Made by a program: the position numbers and the translations under genes | In this document: piece after piece, positions 6,280 through 14,328 of the stretch | Position numbering within the stretch: the stretch's first letter is position 1 | Layout of the letters: every line of letters begins with the position of its first letter | The notes under the pieces: model-generated | Seen by the model: only the letters and a program-made list of their open reading frames with translations | What the model was told of the DNA's origin: nothing | Databases searched by the model: none | Assembly: GCA_034096865.1 (NCBI GenBank) | Contig: JAWQFJ010017576.1 | Coordinates: forward strand, 27,501-42,080 | Direction: 5' to 3' | DNA: 14,580 nt | Origin: Theodoxus fluviatilis | Taxonomy: Eukaryota; Mollusca; Gastropoda; Cycloneritida; Neritidae

Positions 6280-7580
6280 GTTGAACTCCCTGATGACAAT
6301 TTAAGAATATCTTGGACTTAAAGTCAAATAAGAAAAAAATTAAGGTCATGGTATTTAAAAAAGGTGGACACTTAGCCGAGAGCGAAAGATGGTATCTTAG
6401 CCATACATAATTGGATGTGGTGAACAGATACAATTATTTAGGCTATACCTTTTCTACCCAACTTTCCACAGCTGCTACAGTAGAAGAAGTTGCCATTAAA
6501 GGCAAACAAAGGGCTGTCCAGTTAAAGAAAACTATGTGGGCTCTCCGCAACAAGAACACTGACGTATTCTTCAGGCATTTTGATGCACAAGTTCGGTCCT
6601 GCCTATTATATGGTACAGAAATCTGGGGCCTGGAGAATCATGACATTGACAAAGTCGAAAAAGTACATCTCTTTGCATGTAAAAAGTTCATGAGTTTAGA
6701 CGTTAAAACACCTAACCACTATGTGTACGAAGAACTTGGCAGGTACCCTCTGGCTATCAATAGCACTATCAGAGCCGTAAAATACTGGATGAGACTGTCC
6801 AGAATGTTACCACATAGATTACCTAGACAAGCGTATGTAACGCTACAGAAATCACATGTCCATGATGGTAAAAATTGGTCTAGTATTGTAAAAAACACGT
6901 TATATAAGTTAGGGTTCATCTACGTGTAGCTGAATGGAGGAGTTGGGAATGAGACAAGATTTCTAAAACAACTCAAAGAAAGACTACAAGACTGCTTTCT
7001 ACAATCGTGGGACGAACAAAATCGTAATTGTCATAGATTTGCACTATATTATGCGTTCAAAAACGTATTTGGTCAAGAAAACTACTTTACCTTTCTAACC
7101 ATTAAGAAATTTAGAGACGCATTTATCAGATTCAGACTTGGAACAAACTCCTTAAGAATTAACCAACACTTTAATCATGGTGAAGCAAACGAGCAAACCT
7201 GCCCATTCTGTAACGTGTTGGAAGATGAAAATCATTTTCTCCCGTACTGTAATGCATACAGTGAATTAAGAGATAAATATATAAAAGAATACATGCGTGT
7301 GAATAAAATGAGAGACTGCCGTTGGTTGCTGAAAGGCACTTACATTCGAATAACAAGGAGTGTATCCATGTACATCTTCTATGCTTTGAAACTCTGAGAG
7401 AGAAAAAGAAACATGTGAACCTTGCATTGAATCTGTTTTGACTGTAACACTGATGATTATGGTTGTATTTTGTTTGAATATCCAAACATGTGGGTTTTTC
7501 CCGCATGAATTATTGTTTTATATATGTATGTAGTTCAATGGGCCGTCAGCCTATGAATAAACAGTCAGTTCAGTTCAGTT
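6280..7580 (+). mobile_element. 5'-truncated non-LTR retrotransposon with intact-looking 3' end
   Basis: The fragment carries the C-terminal part of a reverse transcriptase protein (described separately), a ~180-bp 3' UTR, AATAAA at about 7556-7561, and a terminal tail of CAGTT pentamers (about 7565-7580) before a pyrimidine microsatellite. The catalytic YADD part of the reverse transcriptase and the endonuclease are missing, as expected of 5' truncation during target-primed reverse transcription. The tail differs from those at 4101 (ATTCT) and 5951 (AATC), so at least three non-LTR lineages contributed to this intron. Confidence 0.85.
6303..7397 (+). pseudogene. Non-LTR retrotransposon reverse transcriptase C-terminus, broken by two in-frame stops
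   Basis: One frame runs from about 6303 to TGA at 7395-7397 with only two internal stops: TAA at 6408-6410 and TAG at 6927-6929. It begins with KIKVMVFKKGGH, then NRYNYLGYTFS, LLYGTEIWGLE, VHLFACKKFMS and ELGRYPLAI, blocks typical of the thumb and connection region downstream of the catalytic YADD. Near the C-terminus, CPFCNVLEDENHFLPYC is a CCHC-like zinc finger seen in this type of ORF2 protein. The TAG falls where family members usually have Trp after FxYV, so a TGG to TAG change is the simple explanation; that comparison is from memory. The long open stretch between the stops suggests a fairly young insertion. Upstream of 6303 the frame is lost. Confidence 0.8.
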
Positions 7581-7761
7581 CTCTCTCTGTCTGTCTCTGT
7601 TTCTGTCTGTCTGTCTGTCTCTGTCTGTCTCTGTCTCTCTCTCTGTCTCTCTTTCTTTGTCTCTCTGTCTCTGTCTCTCTCTCTGTCTCTCTCTCTCTCT
7701 CTCAAGATCTCTCTCTCTCTCTCTCTTTCTTTCTCTCTCTCTTTGTTTGTCTCTCTCTTTG

Positions 7762-7813
<52 letters not shown>

Positions 7814-7829
7814 ACATATCTCTCTCTCC

Positions 7830-7864
<35 letters not shown>
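7581..7864. repeat. Pyrimidine microsatellite (CT, TCTG, TTTC units), about 285 bp
   Basis: Almost uninterrupted CT/TCTG repeats, including a pure TCTG run of about a dozen units near 7764-7813. Long frames rich in Leu, Ser, Cys and Val, or in Arg, Glu and Gln on the other strand, are by-products of the repeat. The tract follows directly on the CAGTT tail of the retrotransposon, suggesting that it grew from the element's 3' tail or pre-existed as its target. Confidence 0.97.
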
Positions 7865-7865
<1 letters not shown>

Positions 7866-7887
7866 TATCCTGTATGAGTTCCATTTC

Positions 7888-7965
7888 TTCCCTAATTGCT
7901 GGGCACAGTCTGTCGTAATACCAATTTACAAAAAGGTTGTAAGGACCGATCTAGACACTCAGCTT
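7888..7965 (+). pseudogene. Possible decayed fragment of a non-LTR reverse transcriptase N-terminal region
   Basis: The frame through 7891-7965 reads PNCWAQSVVIPIYKK and then RTDLDTQLSS. The W-x-VIPIYKK motif, followed within a few residues by RTD, matches the start of many non-LTR reverse transcriptase domains (IPIYKKGdRtDP). No further RT motif follows in any frame, so if real this is a small remnant. The match is short and could be chance. Confidence 0.3.
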
Positions 7966-8511
7966 TCCTCAACCTTCTGGCTCTCCATTCAGCAAGCCAT
8001 TCTTGCCATGTCTCCACATCCCACCATTTTCCGCTCTCACAGCGAGAGACCAGGTCTTTCTGTCCTCATCTCTACACTTCCAAGTGTGGGATCAGTGTGG
8101 GCCTGTTGCATGTCTCTCTTGCAAACATTCCTGTAATGAACTATGAAGGCTAGGATGTCCCACTGGTCATGCCCTCTCTGTTAGCTCTTTGTGCAGCAGA
8201 TCCTTGATATCCAATGGACATGTCCCACCTTTGGCTCAAAATACCATGCATGCTTGGAATTCTGTCTTGCCATTATGTGGGGTAGATGTCTGAGCCATCA
8301 GTTTAGGGTCATTGAGCTGCAGATGATGAATCCTCAGTAGGTGAACTTGTTGATTGTGTGAAGGTGTACCTGTCCAGAGAGATTGATAAGATGAAGGCTG
8401 CCTCTTGTGGCATGATACTTCTCTTTTTCAGACTTTTTGTCAGCAAGCATGGGAAAATCTGTCCATCAAGCTCATATGACACCAGATTAGATAAATGTTT
8501 AGAGGACTAAG
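7966..8511. other. No gene recognised; intronic sequence
   Basis: There is no convincing reading frame, tandem repeat or inverted repeat in this stretch. It ends in a pyrimidine-rich acceptor tract (ctgctgttgtctgcag, ending at 8528) in front of the second probable exon. Confidence 0.4.
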
Positions 8512-8528
8512 TCTGCTGTTGTCTGCAG

Positions 8529-8656
8529 AAGCATGGGGAAGGCGGAGGGAGCAGGCAGCCAGCAACCCAAGCCCACCAAGAAGCAGATGCTGCAAGCCCT
8601 GGCTGACACTGGCCAAGCTGTCATCAAGTCTGTCAAGGCCAACCTGGAGACTGTCC
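8529..8656 (+). CDS. Probable 128-nt coding exon of the unrecognised host gene
   Basis: It is flanked by a good acceptor (tctgctgttgtctgcag) and a GTGAGT donor at 8657-8662. The first base A completes the AA left by the exon at 2248-2294, giving Lys. Then S-MGKAEGAGSQQPKPT and KKQMLQALADTGQAVIKSVK-ANLETV follow, with one base (C) carried to the next exon. The sequence is GC-rich and shows coding-like codon use (CTG, AAG, GTC, GCC) unlike the surrounding intron. A low-complexity Gly/Ala/Lys/Gln linker precedes a predicted amphipathic helix (MLQALADTGQAVIKSVKANLETV). I do not recognise the family. The ATG at 8533 could be an initiator, but the in-phase upstream exon argues that it is internal. 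The intron between the two exons would be 6234 bp. Confidence 0.7.
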
Positions 8657-8900
8657 GTGAGTGTCCCATATCCTCATTCTGCCACTGCTACTGCATAACC
8701 CTTTCCTCAGCTGGAACCCGTGGCCATTGAGCTTATGGTGTCTGCTCCAGTAGCTTGACTAGGGGCAGCCCCAAACCTCAAGCACCATGGGCTGTGGCTT
8801 CTGCATCCTCTCATTAGATGTTTGTATGGTTTCGTTGTTGTAACTGTAAGGCTCTCTGGGGAGGTTGGTATGTGGGGCATTCTTCAGTTTCTTATTGAGA
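8657..8900. other. No gene recognised; start of the downstream intron
   Basis: It begins with the GTGAGT donor. An acceptor-like ccctttcctcag near 8709 is followed by a short open stretch, but its frame does not fit the phase of the upstream exon (stop after six codons), and the implied intron would be only ~53 nt. Nothing else is recognised. Confidence 0.4.
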
Positions 8901-9185
8901 CTTTATGCCAGGATTCTGTGTTTTGAGATGTTTGAAAGGAGGCGTTGTCATGGAGGTGTTGTTGCTGGTATTGGATAGGAAGAGGGTTTATGCCAGCACT
9001 GCATCTGCTGGTGTAAGGTGTTTGAATGGAGACCTTGTGATAAAAATGTAAGAGCTGATATCAGATTTTAAGTAATTAGGTTGATACTCTTTGCCAGAAC
9101 TGTGTCTGCCAGTGTCAGGTGTTAGGATGAAGACTTTGTGACAGGACTGTAAGTCCTGATTTGCCACATCAAATGTAAAGATGCA
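8901..9185 (+). repeat. Three diverged ~85-100-bp tandem copies
   Basis: The motif ctttatgccag...ctg...gtgtttgaa...gga...ttgtgat recurs at about 8901, 8986 and 9088 (atgccaggattctgtg, atgccagcactgcatctg, ttgccagaactgtgtctg). Each is followed by an aggtgtt(t)ga/agga segment and then an acctttgtga-like segment. The copies differ widely in bases and length, so this is an old triplication. Confidence 0.55.
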
Positions 9186-9283
9186 CAACTGTTTAGGATT
9201 ATGTATGGATGTTTAGGATAATGTACAGATTTTGCAGGGCGGGCCATTAGGGTTGGGCATGGGAGAGACATGCATCTATGAGC

Positions 9284-11917
9284 TTTCATGTAGAAACCAT
9301 ATTTTATGCAGAAATTCATGCTGTCATGAAGGAACTTTTGTTTCATGTAAGAATTCATGCCCTCTTGTAGGAACTCATGCCTTCATGTAGAAACTCATGT
9401 AGGAACTCATGCCTTCATAAAGGAACTCATGCTTTCTTGTGGGAATGTATGCCTTCATATAGGAACTCATGCCCTCATATAGGAAGTCATGCCTTCTTAT
9501 AGGAAGTCATGCCCTCTTGTAGGAAGTCATGCCTTCTTGTAGGAAGTCATGCCTTCTTGTAGGAAGTCATGCCTTCTTGTAGGTACTCGGGTTTTCACAT
9601 AGGAACTCATGCCTTCATATAGGAACTCATGCCCTCTTGTAGGAACTCATGCCTTCATATTGGAACTCATGCCCTCTTGTAGGAACTCACGCCCTCTTGT
9701 AGGAACTCACGCCCTCTTTTAGGAAGTCATGCCTTCTTGTAGGTAGTCATGCCTTCATAAAGGAACTCATGCTTTCTTGTAGGAACTCATGCCTTCATAT
9801 AGGAACTCATGCTTTCTTGTAGGAAATCATGCCTTCATATAGGAACTCATACCTTTATATAGGAACTCATGCCTTCTTGTAGGAAGTCATGCCTTCATAA
9901 AGGAACTCATGCTTTCTTGTAGGAACTCATGCCTTTATATAGGAACTCATGATGCCCTCTTGTAGGAAGTCATGCCTTCATAAAGGAACTCATGCTTTCT
10001 TGTAGGAAGGCATGCCTTCATAAAGGAACTCATGCTTTCTTGTAGGAAGTCATGCCTTCATAAAGGAACTCATGATGCCCTCTTGTAGGAAGTCATGCCT
10101 TCATAAAGGAACTCATGCTTTCTTGTAGGAACTCATGCCTTCATATAGGAACTCATGCCCTCTTGTAGGAACTCATGCCTTCATATAGGAACTCATACCT
10201 TTATATAGGAACTCATGCCTTCATAAAGGAACTCATGATGCCCTCTTGTAGGAAGTCATGCCTTCATAAAGGAACTCATGCTTTCTTGTAGGAAGTCATG
10301 CCTTCATAAAGGAACTCATGATGCCCTCTTGTAGGAAGTCATGCCTTCATAAAGGAACTCATGCTTTCTTGTAGGAACTCATGCCTTTATATAGGAACTC
10401 ATGATGCCCTCTTGTAGGAAGTCATGCCTTCATAAAGGAACTCATGCTTTCTTGTAGGAAGGCATGCCTTCATAAAGGAACTCATGCTTTCTTGTAGGAA
10501 CTCATGCCTTCATATAGGAACTCATACCTTTATATAGGAACTCATGCCTTCATAAAGGAACTCATGATGCCCTCTTGTAGGAAGTCATGCCTTCATAAAG
10601 GAACTCATGCTTTCTTGTAGGAAGTCATGCCTTCATAAAGGAACTCATGATGCCCTCTTGTAGGAAGTCATGCCTTCATAAAGGAACTCATGCTTTCTTG
10701 TAGGAACTCATGCCTTTATATAGGAACTCATGATGCCCTCTTGTAGGAAGTCATGCCTTCATAAAGGAACTCATGCTTTCTTGTAGGAAGGCATGCCTTC
10801 ATAAAGGAACTCATGCTTTCTTGTAGGAACTCATGCCTTCATATAGGAACTCATACCTTTATATAGGAACACATGCCCTCTTGTAGGAAGTCATGCCTTC
10901 ATAAAGGAACTCATGCTTTCTTGTAGGAAGTCATGCCTTCATAAAGGAACTCATGCCTTCTTGTAGGAAGTCATGCCTTCATAAAGGAACTCATGCCCTC
11001 TTGTAGGAACTCATGCCTTCATATAGGAACTCATGCCTTCTTGTAGGAACTCATGCCTTCATATAGGAACTCATGCCTTCTTGTAGGAAGTCATGCCTTC
11101 ATAAAGGAACTCATGCCCTCTTGTAGGAACTCATGCCTTTATATAGGAACTCATGATGCCCTCTTGTAGGAAGTCATGCCTTTATATAGGAACTCATGCC
11201 TTCTTGTAGGAACTCATGCCTTCATAAAGGAACTCATGCCTTCTTGTAGGAACTCATGCCTTCATATGATATAGGAACTCATGCCTTCATAAAGGAACTC
11301 ATGCTTTCTTGTAGGAAGTCATGCCTTCATATGATATAGGAACTCATGCCTTCATAAAGGAACTCATGCCTTCTTGTAGGAACTCATGCCTTCATATGAT
11401 ATAGGAACTCATGCCTTCATAAAGGAACTCATGCTTTCTTGTAGGAAGTCATGCCTTCATATAGGAACTCATGCCTTCTTGTAGGAACTCATGCCTTCAT
11501 ATAGGAAGTCATGCCTTTATATAGGAACTCATGCCTTCTTGTAGGAAGTCATGCCTTCATAAAGGAACTCATGCCCTCTTGTAGGAACTCACGCCCTCTT
11601 TTAGGAAGTCATGCCTTCTTGTTGGAACTCATGCCCTCTTGTGGGAACTCATGCCTTCATATGATATAGGAACTCATGCCTTCTTGTAGGAAGTCATGTC
11701 TTCATATAGGAACTCATGCCCTCTTGTAGGAAGTCATGCCTTTATATAGGAACTCATGCCTTCTTGTAGGAAGTCATGTCTTCATATAGGAACTCATGCC
11801 CTCTTGTAGGAAGTCATGCCTTCTTGTTGGAACTCATGCCCTCTTGTGGGAACTCATGCCTTCATATGATATAGGAACTCATGCCTTCATATGATATAGG
11901 AATTCATGCCTTCATAT
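9284..11917. repeat. 20-bp satellite array with higher-order structure (left part)
   Basis: The monomer is aggaactcatgccttcatat, with alternates ending cttgt, cataa or tatat and starts aggaactcatg, aggaagtcatg or aggaaggcatg. Length variants are 23 bp (catgatgccc) and 26 bp (ttcatatgatat). From about 9284 to 9370 the copies are degenerate; from there roughly 125-130 monomers follow. A higher-order period of about 329 bp is visible: aggaaggcatgcc at 10456 and 10785, and actcatacctt at 10191 and 10520. No long reading frame or spacer-like unique segments are present. The array resumes unchanged at 12531 after a MITE insertion. Confidence 0.97.
10161..10870. repeat. Higher-order repeat block, ~329-bp period, a little over two copies
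   Basis: The ordered series of monomer variants from about 10161 repeats from about 10490 and again from about 10819, until aggaacacatg near 10868 breaks it. Markers: the rare catacctt monomer at 10191, 10520 and about 10849; the catgatgccc 23-mers at matching offsets; and the aggaaggcatg monomer at 10456 and 10785. The match over whole 329-bp blocks is closer than between neighbouring monomers, showing recent block duplication. Confidence 0.75.
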
Positions 11918-12530
11918 GTGACCAGCCACAACAAAACCAGTGCTAAGTCGATTTTTGGACAAAACAGGGTTTTAATATTTGTGAATTTTGCATTCATTTC
12001 TGTTTGTTTTGATATAAGAATGAACAGTGTGAGTTAATTAGAATAGGAGTTACAGGCATTTCAAGTTGAGTACTGAAGCAGCGGTCATTTTGAAAAAACG
12101 GTCTCAGAAGATTTACCCTCTTCAGACATTAAACACCTTAGCAACGGTATTTCAAACTCCGTTTCCAAAAATTGCTGACCTAATCTTTCTTCAACATCCA
12201 CAGAGCAGGAACGCCTAGAGAGCGGCCTTTCTAACGGTATATAACATGAAGGGGTTCTGCAAGGGTTTAGGTGTGTTTATTGCGGATAAAATGAGGCAAT
12301 TTACGCTAATTACAGGGAGCTTTTGAAACAATACATAACACAGTCTTTATTTTAACATCAAAATATAATTCTTCAACATGTTTCCTTTACTGGCATGATA
12401 GTTTAAACCATGTAGAATCTATTTTTATCAAAAAGTGAAAATCACCCAGAGTGACCCTCCCTGCCTTTTTTCAGTCGTAGCGCAAAATAGTGCCGCGCGA
12501 CTTAGCACTGGTTTTGTCGTGGCTGGTCAC
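11918..12530. mobile_element. 613-bp MITE with 33-bp terminal inverted repeats, inserted in the satellite
   Basis: The left end GTGACCAGCCACAACAAAAC then cagtgctaagtcg (11918-11950) and the right end (12498-12530) are inverted copies with one mismatch in 33. Removing the element and one target copy restores ttcatatgatatagg, exactly the 26-bp satellite variant seen elsewhere in the array. The insertion is therefore clean and younger than the array. The target duplication cannot be fixed: ATAT (ends GTGACC), CATATG (ends TGACC) and TA (ends TGTGACC) all fit because CATATG is a palindrome. The interior has no meaningful open frame, so the element is non-autonomous; its superfamily is undetermined. 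Confidence 0.93.
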
Positions 12531-12690
12531 ATATGATATAGGAACTCATGCCTTCTTGTAGGAACTCATGCCTTCATATAGGAACTCATGCCCTCTTGTA
12601 GGAAGTCATGCCTTCTTGTAGGAAGTCATGCCTTCATAAAGGAACTCATGCTTTCTTGTAGGAACTCATGCCTTCATATAGGAACTCATG
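12531..12690. repeat. 20-bp satellite array (right part)
   Basis: It continues the array interrupted at 11917, beginning with the displaced half of a 26-bp variant (atatgatatagg). The last monomer, aggaactcatgatgg, passes directly into the GATG array, using the same catgatg seen in the 23-bp monomer variant. Confidence 0.95.
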
Positions 12691-13835
12691 ATGGATGAAG
12701 ATGGATGAGGATGGATGAAGATGGATGAAGGATGAAGGATGGATGAAGATGGATGAAGATGGATGAAGGATGAGGATGGATGAGGATGGATGAAGGATGA
12801 AGATGGATGAAGATGGATGAAGATGGATGAAGGATGAAGATGGATGAGGATGGATGAAGATGGATGAAGGATGAGGATGGATGAAGATGGATGAAGGATG
12901 AAGGATGGATGAAGATGGATGAAGGATGAAGATGGATGAAGATGGATGAGGATGGATGAAGATGGATGAAGACGGATGAAGGATGAGGATGGATGAAGGA
13001 TGAAGATGGATGAAGGATGAGGATGGATGAAGATGGATGAAGATGGATGAAGGATGAGGATGGATGAAGATGGATGAAGGATGAAGGATGGATGAAGATG
13101 GATGAAGGATGAGGATGGATGAAGATGGATGAAGATGGATGAAGGATGAAGATGGATGAAGGATGAGGATGGATGAAGATGGATGAAGGATGAGGATGGA
13201 TGAAGATGGATGAAGGATGAGGATGGATGAAGATGGATGAAGGATGAGGATGGATGAAGATGGATGAAGGATGAGGATGGATGAAGATGGATGAAGGATG
13301 AGGATGGATGAAGGATGGATGAAGATGGATGAAGGATGAGGATGGATGAAGATGGATGAAGGATGAAGATGGATGAAGATGGATGAAGATGGATGAAGGA
13401 TGAGGATGGATGAAGATGGATGAAGGATGAGGATGGATGAAGATGGATGAAGGATGAAGATGGATGAGGATGGATGAAGATGGATGAAGGATGAGGATGG
13501 ATGAAGATGGATGAAGGATGAAGGATGGATGAGGATGGATGAAGGATGAGGATGGATGAGGATGGATGAAGGATGAGGATGGATGAAGATGGATGAAGGA
13601 TGAAGATGGATGAAGATGGATGAAGATGGATGAGGATGGATGAAGATGGATGAAGGATGAGGATGGATGAAGATGGATGAAGGATGAGGATGGATGAGGA
13701 TGGATGAAGGATGAGGATGGATGAAGGATGGATGAAGGTGGATGAAGGTGGATGAAGATGGATGAAGATGGATGAAGGATGAGGATGGATGAGGATGGAT
13801 GAAGATGGATGAAGGATGAGGATGGATGAAGGATC
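12690..13835. repeat. GATG-derived minisatellite, almost cytosine-free on the + strand
   Basis: Units of gatggatgaa and gatggatgag (10 bp) alternate with shorter gaaggatga(g) insertions. The stretch at about 13170-13310 is dominated by a 27-bp composite (two gatggatgaa plus ggatgag). Over about 1.1 kb the + strand has essentially no C except in gacggatgaa near 12969. The minus strand therefore lacks G, so TGA and TAG cannot occur, and TAA is absent; all frames stay open and give His/Pro/Ser/Ile-rich translations of about 390 codons. These are composition artefacts, not genes. Near 13735-13760 the unit changes to gaaggtgg. The array ends where the sense flips to catccaccttcatccacc. Confidence 0.97.
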
Positions 13836-13851
13836 ATCCACCTTCATCCAC
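13836..13851. repeat. Inverted scrap of the GATG array at its right border
   Basis: The border reads ggatgaaggatcatccacct then tcatccacc. The part after ggat is the reverse complement of the gtggatgaaggtggatg variant at about 13736-13753. The array therefore changes orientation for about 16-20 bp just before the perfect inverted repeat begins. Confidence 0.7.
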
Positions 13852-13930
13852 CACTGAGCAGTGCCCAGATGTCCAGTCAGCTGCCATACTATATACCTGA
13901 AGATCTAGTGAGTTGTTTTCAATCAAACAT
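13852..13930 (+). repeat. Perfect 79-bp inverted repeat, left arm
   Basis: Starts cactgagcagtgcccagatg and ends caatcaaacat. It is an exact reverse complement of 14250-14328. The arms are separated by 319 bp that include a 3 x 59-bp tandem repeat. Zero mismatches over 79 bp imply a recent origin or ongoing correction between the arms. Confidence 0.97.
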
Positions 13931-14073
13931 GTGCTACTGATACTTTCCTCCACGTAAAACTGCTGGCTGAGTTCAAGTGACTATGATGGTGATGATGCTG
14001 CCATTTCTCGATTGAAAACTTTTGAGTGTGAACCCTGCCACTGCGCAAGCATGATGACGGGGGTCTTGTCTGG
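13931..14073. other. Loop segment of the inverted repeat; no gene recognised
   Basis: Apparently unique sequence between the left arm and the 59-bp tandem repeats. It contains ctcgattgaaaacttttgag near 14008, which shares gattgaaaac with the arm sequence, and gtcttgtctggtgtttgagt just before the first repeat. No coding or RNA feature was identified. Confidence 0.4.
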
Positions 14074-14250
14074 TGTTTGAGTGCTGTCTGGGGCAAGTAT
14101 GATACGGGCTGCCCAAAGTGATTCCCTGCTAATGTTTGAGTGCTGTCTGGGGCAAGTATGATACGGGCTGCCCAAAGTGATTCCCTGCTAATGTTTGAGT
14201 GCTGTCTGGGGCAAGTATGATACGGGCTGCCCAAAGTGATTCCCTGCTAA
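14074..14250. repeat. 59-bp tandem repeat, three identical copies
   Basis: Copies start at 14074, 14133 and 14192, each beginning tgtttgagtgctgtctgggg and ending gattccctgctaa. I see no differences between the three. Because 59 is not a multiple of three, frames crossing the repeat shift from copy to copy, so the Cys/Pro/His-rich minus-strand translations are not credible genes. The third copy runs into the right arm, which starts atgtttgattg; the shared atgtttga is a microhomology between repeat unit and arm. Confidence 0.97.
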
Positions 14251-14328
14251 TGTTTGATTGAAAACAACTCACTAGATCTTCAGGTATATAGTATGGCAGC
14301 TGACTGGACATCTGGGCACTGCTCAGTG
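14250..14328 (-). repeat. Perfect 79-bp inverted repeat, right arm
   Basis: Exact reverse complement of 13852-13930. It ends gggcactgctcagtg and passes into gagtgggcagtcc. The outer end holds a GTGAGT splice-donor-like hexamer at 14326-14331. The left arm in + orientation has a different GTGAGT at 13908-13913. Confidence 0.97.

Noticed and set aside
7490..8136. Leu/Ser/Cys-rich plus-strand frames and an Arg/Glu-rich minus-strand frame over 7581-7864
   Set aside because: They are translations of CT/TCTG microsatellite. Only the short VIPIYKK stretch after it was kept as a weak retroelement hint.
8709..8760. A further exon after the acceptor-like ccctttcctcag
   Set aside because: In the phase required by the exon ending at 8656 it hits a stop after six codons, and the intron would be only about 53 nt.
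9284..12690. A CRISPR-like array of short direct repeats
   Set aside because: The monomers are contiguous at 20, 23 or 26 bp with no spacers. It is a satellite.
12666..13847. Minus-strand reading frames of about 390 codons rich in His, Pro, Ser and Ile
   Set aside because: The array has no G on the minus strand and no TAA, so every frame is open. The translations merely restate the repeat.
14295..14325. An exon between ttcag and the GTGAGT at 14326
   Set aside because: In the phase carried from 8656 it meets TAG at once. It would need an unseen intervening exon.
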